Assembly: GCA_001701225.1 (NCBI GenBank)
Contig: DAAQ01000006.1
Location: 1 to 25,427, forward strand
Length of the DNA stretch: 25,427 nt
Origin: Bacteroidales bacterium H5
GTDB lineage: Bacteria; Bacteroidota; Bacteroidia; Bacteroidales; Muribaculaceae
Direction of reading: 5' to 3'
In this document: in pieces, positions 7,275 through 14,552 of the stretch
How the letters are laid out: each line of letters opens with the position of its first letter
How positions within the stretch are numbered: the stretch's first letter is position 1
Translations under genes and position numbers: made by a program
Notes under the pieces: model-generated
Told to the model about the DNA's origin: nothing
The model's input: the letters and a program-made list of their open reading frames with translations, nothing else
Database searches by the model: none

Positions 7275-7532
7275 ATGTCAAAAATTTGTCAGATTACCGG
7301 CAAGAAAGCAATGGTGGGCAACAATGTGTCGCACTCCAAGCGTCGCACCAAGCGCAAGTTTGATGTCAATCTCTTCAACAAGAAATTCTTCTGGGTTGAG
7401 GAGCAGGCTTGGATCACCCTGACCATCTCGGCCGCAGGTCTCCGCACCATCAACAAGAAAGGTCTTGACGCAGCCATCAAGGAAGCTGCTCAGAAGGGCT
7501 ACATCACCGAAATCACATACCTCGACATTTAA
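7275..7532 (+). CDS. rpmB: 50S ribosomal protein L28
   Basis: The 85-residue protein starts MSKICQITGKKAMVGNNVSHS and continues KRRTKRKFDVNLFNKKFF, the L28 signature with its basic N-terminal half. It is a large-subunit component near the E-site region of 23S rRNA. It is first in a three-gene operon with rpmG (11 bp later) and the DUF4295 gene, behind a strong promoter at 7112-7143. This order is typical of Bacteroidales. Confidence 0.98.
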   Translation: MSKICQITGKKAMVGNNVSHSKRRTKRKFDVNLFNKKFFWVEEQAWITLTISAAGLRTINKKGLDAAIKEAAQKGYITEITYLDI

Positions 7533-7543
7533 TATATAAGAAG

Positions 7544-7732
7544 ATGGCAAAGAAAGCTAAAGGAAATCGCGTTCAGGTCATCCTCGAATGCACAGAGCAC
7601 AAGGCCAGCGGCATGCCCGGCACTTCGCGCTATATCACCACCAAGAACCGCAAGAACACCACCGAGCGTCTGGAGTTGAAGAAATACAACCCCATCCTCA
7701 AGCGAGTTACTGTACACAAAGAAATCAAATAA
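7544..7732 (+). CDS. rpmG: 50S ribosomal protein L33
   Basis: The 62-residue protein, MAKKAKGNRVQVILECTEHK...GTSRYITTKNRKNTTERLELKKYNP, is a full-length L33. It has a single cysteine and lacks the two CxxC pairs of the zinc-binding form, so it is the zinc-independent type. It lies 11 bp after rpmB and 13 bp before the DUF4295 gene. Confidence 0.98.
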   Translation: MAKKAKGNRVQVILECTEHKASGMPGTSRYITTKNRKNTTERLELKKYNPILKRVTVHKEIK

Positions 7733-7745
7733 TTTTCACTGACTC

Positions 7746-7895
7746 ATGGCAAAGAAAACCGTCGCCTCTCTCCAGAAGGGAGAAGGCCGCACCTACAGCA
7801 AGGTGATCAAAGTAGTCAAGTCGGCGAAGACAGGTGCATACACCTTCCAGGAACAGATGGTTCCCAACGACGCCGTAAAGGACGCTCTCAAGTAA
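7746..7895 (+). CDS. DUF4295 family small basic protein
   Basis: The ORF encodes 49 residues: it starts MAKKTVASLQKGEGRTYSK and continues VIKVVKSAKTGAYTFQEQM to DALK. The lysine-rich short sequence and its place immediately after rpmG match the DUF4295 family, found downstream of L33 in Bacteroidetes. A ribosome-associated role is often assumed from context but is not shown. It is the last gene before a terminator at 7925-7964. In many relatives ftsY follows; here it does not. Confidence 0.9.
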   Translation: MAKKTVASLQKGEGRTYSKVIKVVKSAKTGAYTFQEQMVPNDAVKDALK

Positions 7896-7924
7896 GCAGC
7901 ATCCCCGCACATATACCCATATCG

Positions 7925-7964
7925 CCGGGCCGCAGTCTGAAACATGACCGCGGCCCGGTTTGCT
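7925..7964 (+). terminator. Terminator after the rpmB operon
   Basis: CCGGGCCGC (7925-7933) pairs with GCGGCCCGG (7950-7958), extended inward by GTC/GAC, and is followed by TTTGCTTTATTT. The T-run is interrupted, but the stem is strong and well placed. Confidence 0.75.
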
Positions 7965-7991
7965 TTATTTCCGTATGTCGCATTTTTTTTG

Positions 7992-7999
7992 TAATTTTG
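7992..7999 (+). promoter_or_regulatory. Promoter of the ABC-F gene, -7 element
   Basis: TAATTTTG lies 22 bases before the ATG at 8022, between the upstream terminator and the gene. The -33 element is weak (TTT near 7968). Confidence 0.65.
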
Positions 8000-8021
8000 C
8001 GCCCTGAAAACATAATTGCAA

Positions 8022-9635
8022 ATGATAGCTGTCAATAATTTAGGTATACAATTCGGTAAGAGAGTGCTTTTCCAGGACGTGAACCTCAAGTTCACCCCGG
8101 GCAACTGTTATGGTATCATCGGCGCTAATGGCGCCGGCAAGTCGACCCTGATGCGCATACTCAGCGACCAGCTCACACCCACCCATGGCACCGTGACACA
8201 GGGCCCGGGCGAGCGTATGAGCGTGCTTGAGCAGGATCACTTCAAGTTTGACGACTGCACCGTGCTCGACACCGTGCTTCAGGGCCACACCGTGCTCTGG
8301 GACATCATGAAGGAGAAAGAGGCCCTCTATGCCAAGGAGGATTTCTCGGATGCTGACGGCATACGCGCCTCCGAGCTCGAGGAGCGCTTTGCCGAGCTCG
8401 AGGGCTGGAACGCCGAGGCTGACGCCGCCGCCCTGCTGAGCGGCCTCGGCATCAAGGAGGACAAGCACTATATGCTGATGCGCGACATGAGCGGTAACGA
8501 GAAGGTGCGTGTCCTGCTGGCCAAGGCCCTCTTCGGCAACCCCGACAACCTGCTGCTCGACGAGCCCACCAACGACCTTGACCTCGACACCGTGGCATGG
8601 CTCGAGGATTATCTCTCGAAATTCGAGAACACCGTGCTCGTGGTGAGCCACGACCGTCATTTCCTCGACTCTGTCTGCACCCATACCCTCGACATCGACT
8701 ATAACAAGCTCACGCTCTTTGCTGGAAACTACAGCTTCTGGTACGAGTCCTCGCAGCTCGCCCTGCGCCAGCAGCAGCAGGCCAACAAGAAGGCTGAGGA
8801 GAAGCGCAAGGAGCTCCTCGAGTTCATCCAGCGGTTCAGCGCCAACGTGTCCAAGTCAAAGCAGACCACATCGCGCAAGAAGATGCTCGAGAAGCTCAAC
8901 GTCGAGGAGATCCAGCCCTCGTCGCGCCGCTATCCCGGCATCATCTTCACACCCCAGCGCGAGCCGGGCAACAAGATTCTGGAGGTCAAGGGCCTCTCGG
9001 CCTCGATTGACGGCGAGGTGCTTTTCAAGGATGTCAATTTCCAGGTCGAGAAGGGTGACAAGATTGCCTTCCTGAGCCACGACCCCCGCGCCATGACGGC
9101 CCTCTTCGAGATAATCATGGGCAACCGCAAGCCTGACAGCGGCACATTCGAGTGGGGTCAGACCATCACCACCGCATACTTGCCCCTCGACAACACATCT
9201 TTCTTCAATACCGACCTCAATCTGGTCGACTGGCTCTCGCAGTTCTCGAACGACAGTTCCGAGATATATCTCAAGGGCTTTCTCGGCAAGATGCTCTTCT
9301 CGGGCGAGGAGGTGCTCAAGAAGGCCTCGGTACTCTCGGGAGGCGAGAAGATGCGCTGTATGATAGCCCGCATGATGATGACAGATGCCAACACCCTGGT
9401 GCTCGATTCTCCCACCAACCACCTCGACCTCGAGTCGATACAGGCCTTCAACAATACCCTGCAGGCCTTCAAGGGCAACGTGCTGCTGTCGAGCCACGAC
9501 CACGAGTTCATCCAGACCGTCTGCAACCGCATGATCGAGCTTACTCCCAACGGCACCATCGACAAGCTCATGGACTATGACGACTACATCACGGACCCCA
9601 AAGTGCTTGCCGCCAAGGAGAAGATGTATTCATAA
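8022..9635 (+). CDS. ABC-F family ATPase, YbiT-like, with degenerate second ATP site
   Basis: ABC-F proteins are soluble twin-ATPase proteins that bind the ribosomal E site and modulate translation. The 537-residue product resembles E. coli YbiT through its linker (RFSANVSKSKQTTSRKKMLEKL) and domain spacing. Start: ATG 8022 (MIAVNNLGIQFGKRVLF) rather than an in-frame TTG six bases earlier. NBD1 has an intact P-loop GANGAGKST (34-42) and Walker B with catalytic glutamate E181 (LLLDEPTND), but its signature is MSGNE (156-160). NBD2 has no P-loop (LSHDPRAMTALF, about 351-362) and S463 in place of the catalytic glutamate (LDSPTNHLD), but it keeps a perfect LSGGE (438-442). So one composite site is intact and the other lost. 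Confidence 0.93.
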   Translation: MIAVNNLGIQFGKRVLFQDVNLKFTPGNCYGIIGANGAGKSTLMRILSDQLTPTHGTVTQGPGERMSVLEQDHFKFDDCTVLDTVLQGHTVLWDIMKEKEALYAKEDFSDADGIRASELEERFAELEGWNAEADAAALLSGLGIKEDKHYMLMRDMSGNEKVRVLLAKALFGNPDNLLLDEPTNDLDLDTVAWLEDYLSKFENTVLVVSHDRHFLDSVCTHTLDIDYNKLTLFAGNYSFWYESSQLALRQQQQANKKAEEKRKELLEFIQRFSANVSKSKQTTSRKKMLEKLNVEEIQPSSRRYPGIIFTPQREPGNKILEVKGLSASIDGEVLFKDVNFQVEKGDKIAFLSHDPRAMTALFEIIMGNRKPDSGTFEWGQTITTAYLPLDNTSFFNTDLNLVDWLSQFSNDSSEIYLKGFLGKMLFSGEEVLKKASVLSGGEKMRCMIARMMMTDANTLVLDSPTNHLDLESIQAFNNTLQAFKGNVLLSSHDHEFIQTVCNRMIELTPNGTIDKLMDYDDYITDPKVLAAKEKMYS

Positions 9636-9672
9636 TCCCCCCTTCCGTGAAATAGGCAATTATCCACAATAC

Positions 9673-9710
9673 CGCCCCGCGCCGATGTGGCTGCGGGGCG
9701 ATTCTTATTT
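9673..9710 (+). terminator. Probable terminator after the ABC-F gene
   Basis: CGCCCCGC (9673-9680) pairs with GCGGGGCG (9693-9700), followed by ATTCTTATTT. The T-run is weak. Confidence 0.6.
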
Positions 9711-9729
9711 CCTCTGATACCTGACAGAT

Positions 9730-10722
9730 ATGCGACAGTCTAATATGGAACTGCTGCGCGTGGTGAGCATGCTCATGGTGCTCGCCGTGCACATAGACGG
9801 CGCCTCGCTGGGATTGCCACGGCTCGGCGGCAATCTTGGCGCGATGACCGCGCGTGACGCGTGGCAGCTCGTGACCGAGGCGCTGGCCATAGTCGGTGTC
9901 AACTGCTTCACACTCATCTCTGGCTATTTCGGCATCCGTCTGCGTCTGCGCGGAGTGGTGTCATATCTGTTTGAGTGTGTTTTCTATGCCGTCGGCATCT
10001 ATACTGCCGTCACCATCGCATACCCCTCGCTCTTTTCGTGGAAAGGGTGGGGCGAGAGCTGGATGGTGCTGACTCACACCGACCTGTGGTATGTCCCGGC
10101 ATATTTCGGGCTGATGCTGCTCTCGCCTGTGCTCAACGGAGGTTTTGACGCCATGTCACGCCGCATGGCAGGTGTGGTTATCGGGGCCTTTGCGCTATAC
10201 AACGTCTGGGCCGGATGGTGGTGGGGCGGCTCATTCAACCCCACGGGCTATACGCTGGTACAGCTTGTGCTGATGTACCTCGTGGGCCGCTATGTCGGGG
10301 TGCATGTTCCGCGCGACCTGATGCGGGGCAGGCGAGGGGTGATGCTGTTCGGAGGATGTTACGTGCTTCTCTCCCTGCTCATAGCCCTGCATGCCTGCCG
10401 GAACCCGGGGATGGCCTATGCCTATAACTCGCCGCTGGTAATCCTCTCGTCGGTGGCGCTGCTGATGATGTTCTCGCGTATGGAGTTCACCTCCAGGACC
10501 ATCAACCTCATGGCGCGTTCGGCCTTCGCCGTCTATCTCGTCCACAAGGCCCCGCTGATATGGGGCAACCTCATGTGTCCCGCCGTGAGGTGGATGTGGG
10601 CCGCGATGCCCCTCTGGCTCTTCACGCTCTCGGCTATCGGTCTCATGGCGGCCATCTACGGTGTCTGCATGTGTGCCGACTGGGTGCGCCGCAGAATATT
10701 TAATGCGCTATATCGCGGTTGA
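9730..10722 (+). CDS. Acyltransferase family 3 membrane protein
   Basis: This is a predicted integral membrane O-acyltransferase (acyltransferase-3 family, related to OafA and WecH), which modify surface sugars or lipids with acetyl or similar groups. The 330-residue protein starts RQSNMELLRVVSMLMVLAVH, the characteristic first helix with conserved arginine and the histidine (H21) thought to be catalytic. About ten hydrophobic segments follow, including VGVNCFTLISGYFGIR and TDLWYVPAYFGLMLLSPVLN, also typical of the family. It stands alone between a terminator and the thrS promoter; no glycan-synthesis genes adjoin it, so its substrate cannot be inferred. Confidence 0.87.
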   Translation: MRQSNMELLRVVSMLMVLAVHIDGASLGLPRLGGNLGAMTARDAWQLVTEALAIVGVNCFTLISGYFGIRLRLRGVVSYLFECVFYAVGIYTAVTIAYPSLFSWKGWGESWMVLTHTDLWYVPAYFGLMLLSPVLNGGFDAMSRRMAGVVIGAFALYNVWAGWWWGGSFNPTGYTLVQLVLMYLVGRYVGVHVPRDLMRGRRGVMLFGGCYVLLSLLIALHACRNPGMAYAYNSPLVILSSVALLMMFSRMEFTSRTINLMARSAFAVYLVHKAPLIWGNLMCPAVRWMWAAMPLWLFTLSAIGLMAAIYGVCMCADWVRRRIFNALYRG

Positions 10723-10737
10723 TTCACAAAAAATTCG

Positions 10738-10745
10738 TATCTTTG
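10738..10745 (+). promoter_or_regulatory. thrS operon promoter, -7 element
   Basis: TATCTTTG lies 57 bases before the thrS ATG. A TTG at 10719-10721 is somewhat close for a -33 element (16 bp). The leader is too short for a T-box. Confidence 0.65.
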
Positions 10746-10802
10746 TCCCCTTGAAACACAGGGGGTCGTCCGTATGGCTCCCTCAAAACCATAAAACGAC
10801 AA

Positions 10803-12746
10803 ATGGCAACCATCAAAATCACATTTCCCGACGGCGGGATTAAAGAATTCGAGAGCGGCATCACTCCGCTCCAGATAGCCGAGAGCCTCTCGTCACAGCT
10901 CGCACGCGACGTCCTCGCCGCCACTGTCGACGGCCAGGAGTGGGACCTCACACGCCCCATCGAGGCCGACGCATCACTCCGTCTCTTCAAATGGGAAGAC
11001 CCCGAGGGCAAGCATGCCTTCTGGCACTCGTCTGCCCACCTGCTCGCCGAGGCTCTCCAGGAGCTCTATCCCGGTGTCAAGTTCGGCATCGGCCCGGCAA
11101 TAGAGAACGGTTTCTATTATGACATCGACCCCGCAGGCCACACCATCACGGCAGCCGATTTCGACAAGATTGAGAAGAAGATGCTCGAGCTGGCCCGCGA
11201 GAAACAGCCCATCGTGCGCGCCGACATCTCCAAGGCTGATGCCCTGAAGCTCTTCGGCGACCGTGGCGAGGAATATAAGTGCGAGCTCATCTCCGAGCTC
11301 GAGGACGGCCACATCACCACCTACACCCAGGGTGCCTTCACCGACCTCTGCCGTGGCCCGCACATCCCCGACACAGCCCCCATCAAGGCTGTCAAGATAA
11401 CATCGCTCGCCGGTGCATACTGGCGCGGCGACGAGAAGCGCAACCAGCTCGTCAGGGTATATGGCATCACCTTCCCCAAGAAGAAGATGCTCGACGAGTA
11501 TCTGGCCCTGCTCGAGGAGGCCAAGAAACGTGACCACCGCAAGCTGGGCCGCGAGATGGAGCTCTTCGCCTTCTCGCAGAACGTAGGCGCCGGCCTGCCC
11601 CTCTGGCTCCCCAAGGGCGCCGCACTCCGCGACAGGCTCGAGCAGTTCCTGCGCAAGATACAGCGCCGCTATGGCTACCAGCAGGTAATCACCCCGCACA
11701 TCGGCAACAAGAACCTCTATGTCACCTCGGGCCACTATGCCAAATATGGCAAGGACTCCTTCCAGCCCATCCACACCCCCGAGGAGGGCGAGGAGTATCT
11801 GCTCAAGCCGATGAACTGCCCCCACCACTGCGAGATTTTCCGCGCTTTGCCCCGTTCGTACCGCGACCTGCCCCTGCGCCTCGCAGAGTTCGGCACCGTC
11901 TACCGCTACGAGCAGAGCGGCGAGCTGCACGGACTGACCCGCGTGCGCGGCTTCACGCAGGACGACGCACACATCTACTGTGCCCCCGACCAGATCAAGG
12001 ACGAGTTCCTCAAGGTGATGGACATCATCTTCTACATCTTCAAGGCACTCGATTTCAAGAATTTCGAGGCTCAGATCTCGCTGCGCGACCCCGAGCACAA
12101 GGAGAAATACATCGGTTCTGACGAGAACTGGCACCTTGCCGAGCAGGCCATCATCGACGCATGCGCCGAGAAGGGTCTCAAGGCTCGTACCGAACTGGGC
12201 GAGGCAGCCTTCTACGGCCCCAAGCTCGATTTCATGGTCAAGGATGCCCTCGGACGCCGCTGGCAGCTCGGCACCATCCAGGTCGACTACAACCTGCCTG
12301 AGCGTTTCCAGCTCGAGTACACCGGCTCGGACAACCAGAAGCACCGTCCCGTGATGATACACCGCGCCCCCTTCGGCTCGATGGAGCGTTTCGTGGCCGT
12401 GCTGCTCGAGCACACCGCCGGACGCTTCCCCCTCTGGCTCGCGCCCGAACAGGTTGTCATCCTCCCCATTTCCGAGAAATTCAACGACTATGCCGCTACT
12501 GTGGCCCGCGAGCTCGAAGCCGCCGACATCCGTGTCAGCGTCGATGACCGCAACGAGAAGATCGGCCGCAAAATCCGCGACAATGAGCTCAAGAGGATAC
12601 CCTATATGCTCATCGTCGGAGAAAAAGAAGCGGAAAACGGCGAAGTTTCCGTAAGAAAACAGGGCGAAGGTGATAAAGGTTCGATGAAAATTGCTAACTT
12701 TGCAGCCGAATTGACCAGAGAGGTCAATGAGATGATCAACCATTGA
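10803..12746 (+). CDS. thrS: Threonyl-tRNA synthetase
   Basis: ThrRS charges tRNA-Thr and edits mischarged serine. The 647-residue product has the full domain set: TGS (about 1-62), the editing domain with HSSAH and CRGPHIPDT, the class II catalytic core, and an anticodon-binding domain (from about 545). Zinc ligands are visible as C339 (MNCPHHCEIF), H390 (DDAHIYC) and H520 (IHRAPFG), equivalent to C334, H385 and H511 of E. coli. It opens the conserved thrS-infC-rpmI-rplT cluster. The last 35 codons are unusually A-rich compared with the rest of the gene, and they contain a promoter-like box (12695-12702). Confidence 0.98.
   Translation: MATIKITFPDGGIKEFESGITPLQIAESLSSQLARDVLAATVDGQEWDLTRPIEADASLRLFKWEDPEGKHAFWHSSAHLLAEALQELYPGVKFGIGPAIENGFYYDIDPAGHTITAADFDKIEKKMLELAREKQPIVRADISKADALKLFGDRGEEYKCELISELEDGHITTYTQGAFTDLCRGPHIPDTAPIKAVKITSLAGAYWRGDEKRNQLVRVYGITFPKKKMLDEYLALLEEAKKRDHRKLGREMELFAFSQNVGAGLPLWLPKGAALRDRLEQFLRKIQRRYGYQQVITPHIGNKNLYVTSGHYAKYGKDSFQPIHTPEEGEEYLLKPMNCPHHCEIFRALPRSYRDLPLRLAEFGTVYRYEQSGELHGLTRVRGFTQDDAHIYCAPDQIKDEFLKVMDIIFYIFKALDFKNFEAQISLRDPEHKEKYIGSDENWHLAEQAIIDACAEKGLKARTELGEAAFYGPKLDFMVKDALGRRWQLGTIQVDYNLPERFQLEYTGSDNQKHRPVMIHRAPFGSMERFVAVLLEHTAGRFPLWLAPEQVVILPISEKFNDYAATVARELEAADIRVSVDDRNEKIGRKIRDNELKRIPYMLIVGEKEAENGEVSVRKQGEGDKGSMKIANFAAELTREVNEMINH
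12695..12702 (+). promoter_or_regulatory. Possible internal promoter for infC-rpmI-rplT
   Basis: TAACTTTG lies inside the 3' end of thrS, 86 bases before infC. The 15 bases TAACTTTGCAGCCGA (12695-12709) are identical to those at the rpmB promoter (7136-7150). No clear TTTG stands 20 bp upstream, so this is tentative. Confidence 0.4.
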
Positions 12747-12787
12747 TCGGAATAACTCACCCAAGTCATTAACTTTATCCCCCCTGA

Positions 12788-13381
12788 ATGGAGAAAAAAC
12801 CCTTCTATCCTCGTCCGCCACGTCCGGCATCGACCGGCGGGCCACGCCGTCCCTTCGTCCCCAATCCCCGTGACAAAGACCCCCACGCCACCAACGAGCG
12901 CATCCGCGCACGCGAGGTACGTCTGGTGGGCGACAATGTCGAGGCCGGCATCTATTCCATTCAGGAGGCCCTGAAGATGGCCCAGGAGCAGGAGCTCGAC
13001 CTTGTGGAGATTTCTCCCACCGCCGAGCCACCCGTGTGCAAGATTCTTGACTACCAGAAGTTCCTCTATCAGCAGAAGAAGCGCCAGAAGGAGCAGAAGG
13101 CCAAGTCGACCAAGGTCGTTGTCAAGGAAATCCGTTTCGGACCCCAGACCGACGACCACGACTATAATTTCAAGCTCAAGCACGCCATCGGCTTCCTGCA
13201 GGAAGGCGCCAAGGTCAAGGCCTACGTCTTCTTCAAGGGCCGCTCGATCCTCTTCAAGGAGCAGGGCGAGGTACTGTTGCTCCGCTTTGCCAACGACCTC
13301 GAGGAGTATGGCAAGGTCGACCAGATGCCCGTCCTCGAAGGCAAGCGCATGATAATCATGCTCAGCCCCAAGAAGAAATAA
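12788..13381 (+). CDS. infC: Translation initiation factor IF-3
   Basis: IF-3 binds the 30S subunit, prevents premature 50S joining and checks the start codon and initiator tRNA. The 197-residue product has a proline- and arginine-rich N-terminal extension (about 1-37), then the IF3 N-domain (NERIRAREVRLVGDN...LDLVEISPTAEPPVCKI), the linker helix (YQKFLYQQKKRQKEQKAK) and the C-domain (KEIRFGPQTDDHDYNFKLKHA...). It starts with ATG rather than the rare AUU/AUC used for autoregulation in enterobacteria. It follows thrS by 41 bp and precedes rpmI by 84 bp. Confidence 0.97.
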   Translation: MEKKPFYPRPPRPASTGGPRRPFVPNPRDKDPHATNERIRAREVRLVGDNVEAGIYSIQEALKMAQEQELDLVEISPTAEPPVCKILDYQKFLYQQKKRQKEQKAKSTKVVVKEIRFGPQTDDHDYNFKLKHAIGFLQEGAKVKAYVFFKGRSILFKEQGEVLLLRFANDLEEYGKVDQMPVLEGKRMIIMLSPKKK

Positions 13382-13402
13382 GCAGACACCCAAGAGCACC
13401 GC

Positions 13403-13425
13403 GCCGGGCTTAACTGTCGCCCGGC
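13403..13425 (+). promoter_or_regulatory. GC-rich hairpin in the infC-rpmI spacer
   Basis: GCCGGGC (13403-13409) and GCCCGGC (13419-13425) form a strong 7-bp stem around TTAACTGTC. There is no T-run, and the operon continues. It could be an attenuator or part of a ribosomal-protein leader. Confidence 0.4.
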
Positions 13426-13465
13426 CGGGCCACGAATTAAATCAATTTCATAACTCAATCACCAA

Positions 13466-13663
13466 ATGCCTAAGATTAAGACTAACTCCGGTGCCAAAAA
13501 GAGGTTCGCCCTTACCGGATCAGGAAAAATCAAGAGAAAACATGCCTTCAAGAGCCACATCTTGACCAAGAAGACCAAGAAGCAGAAACGCAACCTGACC
13601 CATTTCGGTCTCGTGAGCCGCGCCGACAAGAGCGCTGTCAAGGAGCTTCTCGCAATCAAGTAA
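13466..13663 (+). CDS. rpmI: 50S ribosomal protein L35
   Basis: The 65-residue protein MPKIKTNSGAKKRFALTGSG...KRKHAFKSHILTKKTKKQKRNL is a standard L35, a basic large-subunit protein. It sits between infC and rplT as in most bacteria. A 152-base spacer, long for this junction, separates it from rplT. Confidence 0.98.
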   Translation: MPKIKTNSGAKKRFALTGSGKIKRKHAFKSHILTKKTKKQKRNLTHFGLVSRADKSAVKELLAIK

Positions 13664-13815
13664 TCAAGCCCGAAGCAGGCGATTTCTCACAAGACGCGTC
13701 GCTGAACGCGTGAAAGTGATTAAATTCAATTCGTAAACCGGACGCTCAGCTCTAAGCGCATACCCCTCATGGACTGAGGGACGCCGCTGACATCCACAAA
13801 TCGTTTTCAAACAAA
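13664..13815 (+). promoter_or_regulatory. Structured spacer ahead of rplT, possible L20 leader
   Basis: The rpmI-rplT gap is 152 bases. It can form several hairpins: ACGCGT (13694-13699) with ACGCGT (13706-13711), and CCCTCA (13764-13769) with TGAGGG (13775-13780). L20 represses its own operon through an RNA leader in E. coli and Bacillus. A similar site here is plausible but not shown. No TAnnTTTG box is evident within it. Confidence 0.35.
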
Positions 13816-14166
13816 ATGCCAAGATCAGTAAACCACGTAGCCTCAAGGGCTCGCCGCAAGAAAATCCTCAAACTCACCCGTGGCTATTTCGGCTGCCGCC
13901 GCAACGTCTGGACCGTAGCCAAGAACACATGGGAGAAGGGTCTCACCTACGCATACCGCGACCGCAAGGACAAGAAGCGCAATTTCCGCGCCCTCTGGAT
14001 CCAGCGTATCAACGCTGCAGCCCGTCTCGAGGATCTCAGCTACAGCAAGCTCATGGGCCTCATCCACAAGGCCGGCATCGAGATCAACCGCAAGGTGCTC
14101 GCTGACCTCGCCCTCAACAATCCCGCTGCCTTCAAGGCCATCGTCGACAAGGTGAAGAACGCATAA
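13816..14166 (+). CDS. rplT: 50S ribosomal protein L20
   Basis: L20 is an early 50S assembly protein. The 116-residue product starts MPRSVNHVASRARRKKILKL, followed by TRGYFGCRRNVWTVAKN, and contains RDRKDKKRNFRALWIQRINAA, the family signature. It is the last gene of the thrS operon. The intergenic region downstream carries the 6S-type RNA, the arrangement described for the Bacteroidales-1 RNA. Confidence 0.98.
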   Translation: MPRSVNHVASRARRKKILKLTRGYFGCRRNVWTVAKNTWEKGLTYAYRDRKDKKRNFRALWIQRINAAARLEDLSYSKLMGLIHKAGIEINRKVLADLALNNPAAFKAIVDKVKNA

Positions 14167-14198
14167 TCCGCGTCCGCCTCTACCGGCGACATCCATAT

Positions 14199-14232
14199 AC
14201 GCCGCCTCCCTGCCAACGCAAGGAGGCGGCGT
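14199..14232 (+). terminator. Hairpin after rplT, probable operon terminator
   Basis: ACGCCGCCTCC (14199-14209) pairs perfectly with GGAGGCGGCGT (14222-14232). The 11-bp stem is very stable, but only TGTCATTG follows, so termination may be incomplete or RNA-end stabilising. Confidence 0.55.
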
Positions 14233-14269
14233 TGTCATTGACAGGATTATATATTTTCACCAACAAAAA

Positions 14270-14301
14270 TTTGTATGATTCATAAATAACACATACATTT
14301 G
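14270..14301 (+). promoter_or_regulatory. Promoter of the 6S-type RNA
   Basis: TTTG (14270-14273), 20 bp, TACATTTG (14294-14301): an ideal Bacteroidetes promoter in a non-coding, AT-rich stretch. Confidence 0.85.
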
Positions 14302-14306
14302 CAATG

Positions 14307-14533
14307 TCATTCGGGAGCGAATGACGCATACATTCTGGTCACGGTTTAGAGATTCAGACCTTAAGTCCACTCAAAACCAATGTTTTATAATAGTTTGACA
14401 CTATTGCTGTATCCCGACGGGAACAACTGTCAGCTAAAGAGGACATTGAAATTTTGGGTTGATGTAATGAGTAGGATCCCTGACAAATAAGATGACATCG
14501 GTTGCAGCCATAGCTGCAATCGGTATTTTTTTA
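14307..14533 (+). ncRNA. ssrS: 6S RNA (Bacteroidales-1 RNA motif)
   Basis: 6S RNA binds the housekeeping RNA polymerase by imitating an open promoter. Here a strong promoter and a strong terminator enclose about 227 non-coding bases directly downstream of rplT, the location described for the Bacteroidales-1 motif, later recognised as 6S. Hand folding gives a long interrupted hairpin: ACTCAAAA pairs with TTTTGGGT, AATGT with ACATT, AGTTTGACA with TGTCAGCT and apical TCCC with GGGA. Below these stems lies a large internal bubble (around TTAAGTCC opposite TGATGTAATGAGTA), closed by TTCAG with CTGACAA. That is the 6S shape. The 5' end, including a small hairpin GTCATTC/GAATGAC at 14305-14324, is approximate. 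Confidence 0.82.
14497..14533 (+). terminator. Terminator of the 6S-type RNA
   Basis: ATCGGTTGCAG pairs with CTGCAATCGGT (two G-U pairs) around CCATAG, followed by seven T (14526-14532). Confidence 0.88.
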
Positions 14534-14552
14534 ATCTCTAAACTAAAAATGT

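Noticed and set aside
10746..10802. T-box riboswitch ahead of thrS
   Set aside because: The gap between promoter box and start codon is under 60 bases and has no T-box sequence or antiterminator fold.
10974..13031. A 685-codon minus-strand ORF opposite thrS and infC
   Set aside because: It is the shadow of GC-rich codons in two certain genes. It has no family features and would span the thrS-infC boundary.
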